Shown one piece after another: positions 56,003 to 63,366 of a DNA stretch of 64,000 nucleotides; positions within the stretch are counted from its first letter, which is position 1, and each line of letters opens with the position of its first letter. The position numbers were made by a program, and so were the translations under genes. Location: positions 62,001 to 126,000 of the forward strand of contig JAFZSP010000032.1 in NCBI GenBank assembly GCA_017619335.1. The letters run 5' to 3'. The notes beneath the pieces were generated by a model. It was not told the origin of the DNA. It searched no databases and was given only the letters and a program-made list of their open reading frames with translations. Source of the DNA: Bacteroidaceae bacterium (lineage in GTDB: Bacteria; Bacteroidota; Bacteroidia; Bacteroidales; Bacteroidaceae).

Positions 56003-56191
56003 ATGAAAAAGATATATCATTCACCCGTAGTTACGATTGTGCATCTCAACAATAAACAAACCATCCTGACACAGAGCAACAGCATCACGTCTGACTTAGG
56101 TATTGGCTTTGGCGGAATGTCAGGAGGCTCAATAGAACCGGAGGTCAAAAAGTTTGATTTTGGAGCTTTGGAAGATGCATGGAGCGAATAG
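56003..56191 (+). CDS. 62-residue peptide of the Bacteroidales MKKxY type
   Basis: Starts at MKKIYHSPVVTIVHLNN; an upstream ATG at 55976 would add nine residues without similarity to anything. The N-terminal half is amphipathic (VVTIVHLNNKQTILTQS). The middle is Gly/Ser-rich (GIGFGGMSGGS) and the C terminus acidic (FDFGALEDAWSE). Short peptides with an M-K-K-x-Y-x-x-P start are common in Prevotella, often beside secreted proteases, and are unexplained. It has no standard signal peptide, so it may be exported by a dedicated route, processed like a peptide precursor, or act inside the cell. Last gene of the protease-cohesin unit. Confidence 0.6.
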   Translation: MKKIYHSPVVTIVHLNNKQTILTQSNSITSDLGIGFGGMSGGSIEPEVKKFDFGALEDAWSE

Positions 56192-56219
56192 CGTCCTTGT
56201 TTTAGGAAGTCAATATTTT

Positions 56220-56268
56220 GAAGCCGAGGAGCAGCAGGAGAGGAAACCTCCTACTGCTCCTCGGCTTC
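56220..56268 (+). terminator. 21-bp hairpin after the peptide gene
   Basis: Arms 56220-56240 and 56248-56268 pair with one G-U; the loop is 7 nt. It is 28 nt after the peptide stop. No T tract follows, so it may be a processing or stability stem rather than a true intrinsic terminator. Confidence 0.6.
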
Positions 56269-56354
56269 GTCATAAGATCGGTGACGGCAAAGTCAAATTC
56301 ATCATAGAAGAAAACAGAATTACCTTTCCGGGGTCAAAGACGGTGAAGCCGTTT

Positions 56355-56399
56355 CCGCTCAATAGCCGTGGGTCGGAACTGCCTGCGGCTATTGAGCGG
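56355..56399. repeat. Perfect 14-bp inverted repeat
   Basis: CCGCTCAATAGCCG and CGGCTATTGAGCGG enclose 17 nt. It lies in the 357-nt stretch between the peptide gene and tRNA-Gln, which otherwise holds no gene that I can support. Confidence 0.75.
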
Positions 56400-56490
56400 A
56401 GACCCCATCGTGGTCTTGAAAGAATTAATGTGGAACGTCTGAAAAGTGATGAGGAAGTTTTCTTTGTATACTCCGGAGCGTACCAAGAAA

Positions 56491-56528
56491 GAAAGCCATG
56501 TGCCAGAAAAGCTGGACACATGGCTTTC
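56491..56528 (-). terminator. Terminator of tRNA-Gln
   Basis: Arms 56491-56506 and 56512-56528 pair over 16 bp with one bulge. On the minus strand the stem is followed by TTTCTTTCTT. Confidence 0.7.
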
Positions 56529-56548
56529 AAAGGAGCGTTCTTTGATGG

Positions 56549-56619
56549 TTGGGATACCCGGATTCGAACCAGGAAAAACAGAACCAAAACCTGTTGTGTT
56601 ACCATTACACCATATCCCA
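56549..56619 (-). tRNA. tRNA-Gln (UUG)
   Basis: 71 nt on the minus strand. Acceptor TGGGATA pairs with TATCCCA, discriminator A. The anticodon loop TTTTGGT between ACAGG and TCTGT carries TTG, and the T loop is GGTTCGAATCC. The U1-A72 pair is typical of tRNA-Gln. Confidence 0.95.
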
Positions 56620-56649
56620 ATCCTGAGGCTTTTATTGCTAAAAGCGGCG

Positions 56650-56683
56650 CAAAGGTACGTATTTTAAATGGATAATGGACAAG
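56650..56683 (-). promoter_or_regulatory. Promoter of tRNA-Gln
   Basis: On the minus strand TACCTTTG (56657-56650) with CTTG (56683-56680) at 22 nt spacing. The tRNA begins 31 nt downstream. Confidence 0.6.
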
Positions 56684-56718
56684 AGAGCGCTGAGAATTAG
56701 AGGACAAGAGTGAAAGAT

Positions 56719-57822
56719 TTAACAATCTTTTACAGAACGGGCGAGTTGGAGGCCGTCGAGTATCGTAATGTAGTCTTGAATGGCAGCATGAATCTCTGGG
56801 ATGCAGATGAATTCGTCTGCAGTGTGACTGCGGGCACTGTCGCCAGGTCCCATCTTCATGGATGGACACGTCATCAGGGCCTGATCCGAGAGTGTGGGAG
56901 AACCGTAGGGCCGACGACCTTCACCATTGTTAGTGGGACCCAGTGAAAGCACGCGTTGCAGCAACGGATGGTCTGGTGCAATGCGGGAGGAACAGAGTCG
57001 GAAACTGCGGGCACGGACCTCACTCTGTAGTGCGGCAGAGACGGTTTGGAAGATTTCCTGATTGGTGTAACACTCGTTGCTGCGGACATCCACAGTGAAG
57101 GTGCACGTGTCTGGGACGACATTGTGTTGAGTGCCGGCATTGATGATGGTGGCTGTCATCTTCACGGGGCCTAAGAGGGGCGAGACGCGTGGAAACTGGT
57201 GATGCCGAATCCAGTTAATGTCGTCAATGGCGTGATAGAGAGCGTTGTCGCCTTCTTCGCGTGCGGCGTGCCCCGCTCTTCCGTGTGCAGTGACATCCAG
57301 CACCATCAAGCCTTTCTCGGCAATGGCAGGCTGCATACCTGTGGGTTCTCCCACGAGGGCCACATCAATGTGTGGCAACAAGGGTAACATCCGTTCTACG
57401 CCATCGTGCCCCGAGACCTCTTCCTCGGCTGATGCCAGCAACAATAAATTATAGGTTCGCGCGCGAGGGGCAATGTGGCAGAAAGCCTGCGTGAGACAGA
57501 CGAGAGAGGCTCCGTCGTCGTTGGAACCGAGACCGTAAAGGCGGTCGCCCTCGAGTGTTGGCGTGAGTGGATCCCTTTTCCATCCATTAACGGCTTTAAC
57601 GGTGTCCAAGTGTGCACAAAGCAACAAAGTGGGCTTTTTCTCGTCAAAGTCGGGCGCGAGGGCCCAAATGTTGTTGGCTTCACGTTGGGGCGTGAAGCCT
57701 TTCTCCTCGATGAAATGGACAAAAATTGTTGCCGCCTCAGCTTCATTACGACTGGTGCGTGGAGTGGCGATGAGTGCTTTCAGGAGCTCCAAAGCCTCGT
57801 TGGTCAGATGGTCAAAATACAT
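56719..57822 (-). CDS. M20 family metallopeptidase (ArgE/DapE-like deacylase)
   Basis: 367 residues from the ATG at 57822; the frame runs upstream through the -7 box, so earlier starts are excluded. Metal ligands and catalytic residues follow the M20 plan: CAHLDTV (His, Asp), GSNDDGAS (bridging Asp), SAEEEVSG (catalytic and metal Glu), GEPTG, and a late SHTADEF His. The dimerisation domain lies at about 170-280. In Bacteroidetes this family provides N-acetylornithine/N-acetylcitrulline or N-succinylornithine deacylase for arginine synthesis, or succinyl-DAP desuccinylase. The sequence alone does not decide. No arginine gene is adjacent. Confidence 0.85.
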   Translation of the reverse strand: MYFDHLTNEALELLKALIATPRTSRNEAEAATIFVHFIEEKGFTPQREANNIWALAPDFDEKKPTLLLCAHLDTVKAVNGWKRDPLTPTLEGDRLYGLGSNDDGASLVCLTQAFCHIAPRARTYNLLLLASAEEEVSGHDGVERMLPLLPHIDVALVGEPTGMQPAIAEKGLMVLDVTAHGRAGHAAREEGDNALYHAIDDINWIRHHQFPRVSPLLGPVKMTATIINAGTQHNVVPDTCTFTVDVRSNECYTNQEIFQTVSAALQSEVRARSFRLCSSRIAPDHPLLQRVLSLGPTNNGEGRRPYGSPTLSDQALMTCPSMKMGPGDSARSHTADEFICIPEIHAAIQDYITILDGLQLARSVKDC

Positions 57823-57842
57823 TGTTTCGTGCTTAGATGCGG

Positions 57843-57902
57843 CAAAGATATAAAAAAAATGCCAAACATTTGCGATTAAATGAAAAAAACTCACTATCTT
57901 TG
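57843..57902. promoter_or_regulatory. Divergent promoter region, M20 peptidase / acyl-CoA ligase
   Basis: Plus strand: TTTG at 57869-57872, 22 nt, TATCTTTG at 57895-57902, 28 nt before the ligase ATG. Minus strand: TATCTTTG at 57850-57843, about 20 nt before the peptidase ATG. Confidence 0.65.
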
Positions 57903-57929
57903 TGGCGTAAAAAGCAAAAAAGTACGCTT

Positions 57930-59738
57930 ATGTTGAACAATTCACCCCTCTCAACGCTCATTCATGAGCAAGCGAAAGTGTATGGCGAGAAGGTAGCGCT
58001 CAGCTATCGTGACTATGCTTCGGCCACGTGGAAAGACATCAGTTGGCGGCAGTTCTCGGAGACCGTCTCCCTGGTGTCCAATGCTCTCATCCAACTTGGG
58101 GTGGCCGAGCAGGAGAACATTGCTGTGTTCACACAGAACAAGCCCGAAGGCGTCTGCGTGGATTTCGGAGCTTACGGTGCACGTGTGGTATCGATTCCTT
58201 TCTATGCCACCAGCAGCGAGGCCCAGATTCAGTACATGATCAATGATGCCGACGTGCGGTTTGTCTTCGTGGGCGAGCAGTACCAATATGAAACAGCGTT
58301 CCGTGTCTTCAAGATGTGCCCCACGCTCCAGCGCCTCATCATCTTCGACCCCTCTGTGCAGAAGAACCCGCAGGATCAGGTGTCTATGTACTGGGATGAG
58401 TTCCTGCTGTTGGGCAAGGGTCTGCCTCATGCCGACGAGGTGGCACGTCGCGTTGCCGCCATCCAGCCCGATGACCTGGTGAATATCCTCTACACCAGTG
58501 GTACCACGGGCGTTTCCAAGGGGGTGATGCTCACCTATCGTATGTACGCTGCAGCCATTCCAGCCAATGACCGTGTCATGGATCTCACAGAGAAAGATGT
58601 CATCATGTGCTTCCTGCCGTTCACCCATGTGTTCGAGCGGGCCTGGAGCTACTGGTGCCTGAGTCGCGGTGCCCGGCTGGCCATCAACCTGCGGCCGCAG
58701 GATATTCTGATGACGCTGCGTGAGGTACATCCTTCCTGTATGGCGGCAGTGCCTCGCTTCTGGGAAAAGGTGTATTCAGGCGTGCAGGAAAAGATTGCCG
58801 GCAGCAGTGCCATCGAACGCAAATTGATGTTGGATGCGCTGGCAGTGGGCAAGAAATACAACGTTGATTACAAGCTCCAAGGGCTGGAGCCGCCACTCCC
58901 GTTGAAGCTGCGTTACAAGGTCTATGAGAAGACTGTTATCGCACTGTTGAAGAAGACATTAGGTCTGGAGAACGCCAGCTTCTTCCCCACGGCAGGTTCC
59001 TTCATCCCACCAACCATAGAAGAGTTCGTGCACTCCTGCGGCATTCGCATGACAGCGGGTTACGGAATGACAGAGACCACTGCTACCGTCTCCTGTGACT
59101 GGCACCACTCACCTGTCAGCATCGGTTCCGTTGGACGTGTGTTGGAGGGCATAGACATCAGCTTCGGTGAACAGAACGAGATTCTCTTGCGTGGCGACAC
59201 CATCACCAAGGGCTACTACCGCAAGGCCGAGATCACGGCACAGGCCTATGATGACGAAGGTTGGTTCCACACTGGTGACTGCGGCTATATAAAGGACGGC
59301 GAGCTATTCCTGACCGACCGCATCAAGGACCTCTTCAAAACATCCAATGGTAAATACATCTCACCGCAGGCATTGGAGTCCAAGTTCGTCGTTGATCGCT
59401 ATATCGATGAAGTGGCTATTATTGCCGATGAGCACAAATTCGTCTCCGCCCTCATCATCCCAGACTATAACCTGTTGGAACAGTGGGCCAAGGATAATGC
59501 TGTCGCTTTTGAAAGCAGAGAGCAGCTGTGCGCCAATCCCCTGGTCAACAAGATGATCATGGACCGCATTGAGACCTTGCAGCAGGAATTTGCTCATTAT
59601 GAGCAGGTCAAACGCATCACGCTGCTGCCAGAACCTTTCAGCATGGAACGCGGAGAACTCACCAACACCCTCAAAATCAAACGACCCGTCATCGCCAAGA
59701 ACTATAAGGAGCAGATTGACGCTATGTACGTAGAATAA
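57930..59738 (+). CDS. fadD: Long-chain fatty acid-CoA ligase (AMP-binding)
   Basis: 602 residues from the ATG at 57930; an upstream start would lie in the promoter. ATP/AMP motif LYTSGTTGVSKGVMLTY at about 189-205, the A5 motif GYGMTETTATVS, and the A7-A8 region GWFHTGDCGYIKDGELFLTDRIKDLFKTSNGKYISPQ. It activates long-chain fatty acids to acyl-CoA for lipid synthesis or breakdown on the inner face of the membrane. It is followed after 3 nt by prfB, so the two are probably cotranscribed. Confidence 0.92.
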   Translation: MLNNSPLSTLIHEQAKVYGEKVALSYRDYASATWKDISWRQFSETVSLVSNALIQLGVAEQENIAVFTQNKPEGVCVDFGAYGARVVSIPFYATSSEAQIQYMINDADVRFVFVGEQYQYETAFRVFKMCPTLQRLIIFDPSVQKNPQDQVSMYWDEFLLLGKGLPHADEVARRVAAIQPDDLVNILYTSGTTGVSKGVMLTYRMYAAAIPANDRVMDLTEKDVIMCFLPFTHVFERAWSYWCLSRGARLAINLRPQDILMTLREVHPSCMAAVPRFWEKVYSGVQEKIAGSSAIERKLMLDALAVGKKYNVDYKLQGLEPPLPLKLRYKVYEKTVIALLKKTLGLENASFFPTAGSFIPPTIEEFVHSCGIRMTAGYGMTETTATVSCDWHHSPVSIGSVGRVLEGIDISFGEQNEILLRGDTITKGYYRKAEITAQAYDDEGWFHTGDCGYIKDGELFLTDRIKDLFKTSNGKYISPQALESKFVVDRYIDEVAIIADEHKFVSALIIPDYNLLEQWAKDNAVAFESREQLCANPLVNKMIMDRIETLQQEFAHYEQVKRITLLPEPFSMERGELTNTLKIKRPVIAKNYKEQIDAMYVE

Positions 59739-59741
59739 AGT

Positions 59742-60854
59742 ATGATCACCCAAGAACAATTAAAGGAAATCCAAGAGCGCGTGGAAGCGCTCTACAAATA
59801 CCTCGATATTCCTCGCAAGCAGATGGAGTATGAGGAGGAACAACTGCGCACGCAGGCACCCGACTTCTGGGAGGATGCCAAGCGAGCAGAGGAGCAGATG
59901 AAAAAGGTCAAGAGCCTGGAGAAATGGATTAAAGGCTATGCCGAAGTAAAGACCCTCTCCGACGAGCTGGCCACGGCTTATGACTTCTTCAAGGAAGAAC
60001 TCGTCACAGAACAGGAAGTGGACGAGCTGTATGCAAAAAACATCGATTCCATCGAGAATCTGGAACTGAGGAATATGCTGCGTCAGGAGGAAGACCCGAT
60101 GGATGCCGTCCTGAAGATCAACTCCGGAGCTGGAGGCACAGAGGCACAGGATTGGGCACAGATGCTCATGAGAATGTATATGCGGTGGGCCGAGCAGAAT
60201 GGCTACAAATGTGTGGTCAGCAACCTCTTGGAGGCTGATGATGCAGGCATCAAGTCCTGCACCTTGGAAATTATGGGTGAGTATGCCTACGGTTACCTTA
60301 AAGGGGAAAACGGTGTGCATCGTCTCGTCCGCGTCTCTCCCTACAATGCACAGGGCAAGCGCATGACTTCCTTCGCTTCAGTCTTCGTCACACCACTTGT
60401 GGATGATTCCATAGAGGTGAACATCGAACAATCCCGCATCTCATGGGATACCTTCCGCAGCAGTGGAGCCGGTGGACAGAATGTGAACAAAGTGGAGTCG
60501 GGCGTTCGTCTGCGTTATCAGTATAAGGATCCCTACACCGGTGAGGAAGAAGAAATCCTCATTGAGAACACCGAGACCCGCGACCAACCCAAGAACAAGG
60601 AGAACGCGCTGCGCCTGCTCCGCTCAATGCTCTATGACAAAGAACTACAGCATCGTATGCAGGAACAGGCCAAGGTGGAAGCTGGCAAGAAGAAAATCGA
60701 ATGGGGCTCACAGATTCGCTCCTACGTCTTTGATGACCGCCGCGTCAAGGATCACCGCACGGGTTACCAGACTTCCGATGTGGGAGGTGTGATGGATGGC
60801 AAAATAGATGCCTTCATCAAGGCCTACCTGATGGAATTCGGTGGAGAAGCTTAA
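59742..60854 (+). CDS. prfB: Peptide chain release factor 2
   Basis: Recognises UGA and UAA and triggers peptide release. 370 residues in one frame: the programmed +1 frameshift (CTT TGA C near codon 25) is absent, and the corresponding place reads YKYLDIPRK. The catalytic GGQ is at 244-246 (SSGAGGQNVNK). The stop-codon motif, SPF in most RF2 proteins, reads S199-P200-Y201 (RVSPYNAQGKR). RF1 would have PxT there, so the RF2 assignment stands. The gene is followed by a 48-codon membrane protein gene. Confidence 0.94.
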   Translation: MITQEQLKEIQERVEALYKYLDIPRKQMEYEEEQLRTQAPDFWEDAKRAEEQMKKVKSLEKWIKGYAEVKTLSDELATAYDFFKEELVTEQEVDELYAKNIDSIENLELRNMLRQEEDPMDAVLKINSGAGGTEAQDWAQMLMRMYMRWAEQNGYKCVVSNLLEADDAGIKSCTLEIMGEYAYGYLKGENGVHRLVRVSPYNAQGKRMTSFASVFVTPLVDDSIEVNIEQSRISWDTFRSSGAGGQNVNKVESGVRLRYQYKDPYTGEEEEILIENTETRDQPKNKENALRLLRSMLYDKELQHRMQEQAKVEAGKKKIEWGSQIRSYVFDDRRVKDHRTGYQTSDVGGVMDGKIDAFIKAYLMEFGGEA

Positions 60855-60887
60855 CAATGAAAACAATCACCATTTAATATCAACATT

Positions 60888-61034
60888 ATGAGCAAAGCAA
60901 AAAAAGAAGTTCGCGCTGCCAAGAAGGCTGCTCGCGAAGAGAGACAAGCCAAACGTGTCATCAATGGAATCGTAGGAGGACTCTTGGTGTTCTTCCTCAT
61001 TCTTTTCGTGGGCTATCTGCTTCTCTTCAACTAA
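60888..61034 (+). CDS. 48-residue membrane protein
   Basis: MSKAKKEVRAAKKAAREERQ opens with a strongly basic helix of about 24 residues, followed by one hydrophobic segment (IVGGLLVFFLILFVGYLLLFN) to the end. Tail-anchored topology with the basic part in the cytoplasm is expected. It starts 33 nt after prfB and ends 5 nt before the CYTH gene, which supports it as a real gene. The function is unknown; a role at membrane-bound ribosomes or nucleic acid is only a guess from the basic helix. Confidence 0.75.
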   Translation: MSKAKKEVRAAKKAAREERQAKRVINGIVGGLLVFFLILFVGYLLLFN

Positions 61035-61039
61035 TCAAG

Positions 61040-61534
61040 ATGGCACAGGAAATCGAACGCAAGTTCCTCGTGAAAGGCGACGCCTACCGGGCGCTCGCCT
61101 TTCATCATTATCACATCGCTCAAGGATACATCTCCAGTGGCAACGGGCGGACTGTGCGTGTGAGAATCCGTGATGATCAAGGTTTCCTGACCATCAAGGG
61201 TCCCAGTGCCGATGGCGGGCTCTCACGTTATGAGTTCGAGACAGAAATAGCTGTTTCGGACGCCCATGATCTCATGCAGTTGTGTGAGCCTGGCATCATA
61301 GACAAGACACGTTGGCTGGTGAAGACAGCGGACGGGCACACCTTTGAAGTGGATGAGTTTCATGGAGACAATGACGGTCTGGTGATGGCCGAAGTGGAGT
61401 TGGGTGCAGCTGACGAAACGTTTGAAAAGCCCCATTTCATCGGAAGAGAAGTCACTGGTGACCGCCGTTTCTACAACTCACATCTGCGCCGTTACCCTTT
61501 CAAACTCTGGAAAGAGGACTGCCCAGAACCATAA
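61040..61534 (+). CDS. CYTH domain protein (triphosphate tunnel metalloenzyme)
   Basis: 164 residues. The E-x-E-x-K signature is present as EIERKFLV at the start, followed by alternating charged strands typical of the tunnel (GRTVRVRIRDDQGFLTIKGP, YEFETEI, KTRWLV, FEVDEFHGDNDGLVMAEVEL). Bacterial members are inorganic triphosphatases, or less often adenylate cyclases of class IV; no cyclase-specific feature can be judged here. It lies directly after the small membrane protein. Confidence 0.88.
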   Translation: MAQEIERKFLVKGDAYRALAFHHYHIAQGYISSGNGRTVRVRIRDDQGFLTIKGPSADGGLSRYEFETEIAVSDAHDLMQLCEPGIIDKTRWLVKTADGHTFEVDEFHGDNDGLVMAEVELGAADETFEKPHFIGREVTGDRRFYNSHLRRYPFKLWKEDCPEP

Positions 61535-61546
61535 CATATAAGATGT

Positions 61547-61939
61547 TTAGCGCTTGAACCAGCGCAAGCGTCTCAGGAGGGTGAGGCCCACGAGGACTCC
61601 GATGGCCACGCCGATGGAATCGGCCACGAAGTCCATCCACTCGCCAGAACGGTAGTTGGTGCAGTATTTCTGCATGAGTTCCATCACGCCGCCCAACACG
61701 ATAGGTGCCACCATTCCCCAGGGAATCACGATTTGTCGCTCCAGACCATCATGACCTCTCCAGTACTCCAACCAGAAGACGGCTGTGAGTCCGAAATACA
61801 TGACCATGTGTGTCCATTTGTCGGCCAACGGAACATCTTCCACGATTTCCATCGGACCGAATGGAAAAAGCGAAAGACCCATCACAACCATCGTCGTCAG
61901 AATGGTCAATGGGTAGTGTTTGACTAAATTAGTAAGCAT
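61547..61939 (-). CDS. VanZ-like membrane protein
   Basis: 130 residues from the ATG at 61939. A TTG ten codons upstream falls on the -7 box and is rejected. Four membrane segments with the VanZ pattern (PLADKWTHMVMYFGLTAVFWLEY; then GGVMELMQKY ... SGEWMDFVADSIGVAIG). The family is named after a teicoplanin resistance protein, but most members have no known function. Its 3' end is 13 nt from the convergent CYTH gene. Confidence 0.82.
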   Translation of the reverse strand: MLTNLVKHYPLTILTTMVVMGLSLFPFGPMEIVEDVPLADKWTHMVMYFGLTAVFWLEYWRGHDGLERQIVIPWGMVAPIVLGGVMELMQKYCTNYRSGEWMDFVADSIGVAIGVLVGLTLLRRLRWFKR

Positions 61940-61966
61940 AAAACGCACTTTCTTTGAATTTTGTGG

Positions 61967-61995
61967 CAAAAGTACAATAATTATTTGTAATTTTG
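61967..61995. promoter_or_regulatory. Divergent -7 elements, VanZ-like gene / NSS transporter
   Basis: Minus strand TACTTTTG (61974-61967), 28 nt before the VanZ ATG. Plus strand TAATTTTG (61988-61995), only 9 nt before the transporter ATG, so that mRNA should have almost no leader. Confidence 0.55.
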
Positions 61996-62004
61996 CCCCC
62001 GATT

Positions 62005-63366
62005 ATGGAACAAAGAACGAATTTTCACAGTAAATTAGGAATTATTTTGGCTTCGGCCGGTTCCGCAGTAGGATTGGGCAACGTCTGGCGTTTCCCCACA
62101 GAAGTGGGCGAGAATGGCGGTGCAGCCTTCATCCTCGTCTATATTCTCTGTGTGGTGCTGTTGGGTTTGCCGCTGATGGTGTCAGAGTTTGTCATCGGGC
62201 GTCACACCCACAAGAATACCGCCGATGCCTATCGTCAGTTGGCCCCTCGCTCCGGTTGGGTTTTTCAGGGTTACCTCGGCGTCTTTACTTCGTGGTTCAT
62301 CCTCTGTTATTACTCTGTGGTGGCTGGTTGGACACTGAAGTATCTGCTGTCAGCACTGGCTGGGCGAGTGACCACCATCGATGACAGCGCAGCCTACTTC
62401 AGCACATTCACTTCCAGTCCTTGGCTCCCGCTGTTGTGTATGGTGGCTGTGATGATGATGTGCCATTGGGTTATCGCACGTGGTGTTCAGGCAGGCATCG
62501 AGAAGTCTTCCAAGATGATGATGCCGCTACTGCTGCTGATCATTGCAGTGTTGGTGGTCTGTTCTTTCTCCATGCCTGGCAGTGAGGAAGGACTGCGATT
62601 CCTCTTCAAGCCCGATTTCTCCAAGATCAACTCTGATGTCATCCTCTCCGCCATGGGGCAGGCCTTCTTCTCACTGTCCATCGCGATGGGTTGTTTGTGT
62701 ACCTACGCTAGCTATTTCTCGGACGATGCCAAGCTTGTCAAGACGGCTGGCAGTGTGGCGCTCATCGACACGATTGTTGCCATCATGAGCGGTTTCATCA
62801 TATTTCCTGCCGTTTTCTCTGTGGCAGAAGTTTCGCCCGATGCAGGTCCTGGTCTGGTCTTCATCACCCTTCCCACCGTCTTCCAGATAGCATTCGGCTC
62901 TGTACCTTTTATTGGTTGGTTCTTTGCTGTGATGTTCTATCTGCTGCTGCTCTTGGCTGCCTTGACCAGTATGATGTCCATCCACGAACCCACCACGGCG
63001 TTCCTTCTGGAACGCTTCCATCTTCAACGCCGGACAGCCACATGGATCGTCACCCTCTCTTGCATCTTCGTGGGTGTGCTCTGCAGCCTCAGCTTTGGTC
63101 CACTCTCGGATGTGCGTTTCCTCTTCGGAATGACATTCTTTGACTTCTTCGACTTTGTCTCTGCCAAGATCTTCCTTCCTGTCGGCGGCATCATTATTTC
63201 GTTGTTTGTAGGTTGGAGGCTTGACCGCCAGTTGGTTTTTGACGAAGTGACCAATCATGGTGCGCTGACCTTCCGACTCTTCCCCGTTTATCGTTTCATC
63301 CTTCGTTGGCTGGCACCCATCGCCATCGGTCTCATCTTCCTCAATGAACTCGGCCTCTTCAAATAA
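62005..63366 (+). CDS. Neurotransmitter:sodium symporter (NSS/SNF family)
   Basis: 453 residues with 11-12 membrane segments in the LeuT fold. The sodium/substrate site of helix 1 is clear in ASAGSAVGLGNVWRFP, preceded by the gate residue region, and AMGQAFFSLSIAMG marks helix 6. Bacterial NSS proteins take up amino acids with sodium; the substrate is not readable. The ATG at 62005 is chosen because the upstream TTG overlaps the promoter. The next gene, a paralogue, begins inside its last codons. Confidence 0.92.
   Translation: MEQRTNFHSKLGIILASAGSAVGLGNVWRFPTEVGENGGAAFILVYILCVVLLGLPLMVSEFVIGRHTHKNTADAYRQLAPRSGWVFQGYLGVFTSWFILCYYSVVAGWTLKYLLSALAGRVTTIDDSAAYFSTFTSSPWLPLLCMVAVMMMCHWVIARGVQAGIEKSSKMMMPLLLLIIAVLVVCSFSMPGSEEGLRFLFKPDFSKINSDVILSAMGQAFFSLSIAMGCLCTYASYFSDDAKLVKTAGSVALIDTIVAIMSGFIIFPAVFSVAEVSPDAGPGLVFITLPTVFQIAFGSVPFIGWFFAVMFYLLLLLAALTSMMSIHEPTTAFLLERFHLQRRTATWIVTLSCIFVGVLCSLSFGPLSDVRFLFGMTFFDFFDFVSAKIFLPVGGIIISLFVGWRLDRQLVFDEVTNHGALTFRLFPVYRFILRWLAPIAIGLIFLNELGLFK

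Noticed and set aside
56270..56869. A 199-codon minus-strand frame over tRNA-Gln
   Set aside because: It crosses a certain tRNA gene, its promoter and terminator.
59742..59860. Programmed frameshift in prfB
   Set aside because: The frame is continuous and the CTT-TGA-C slip site is absent.
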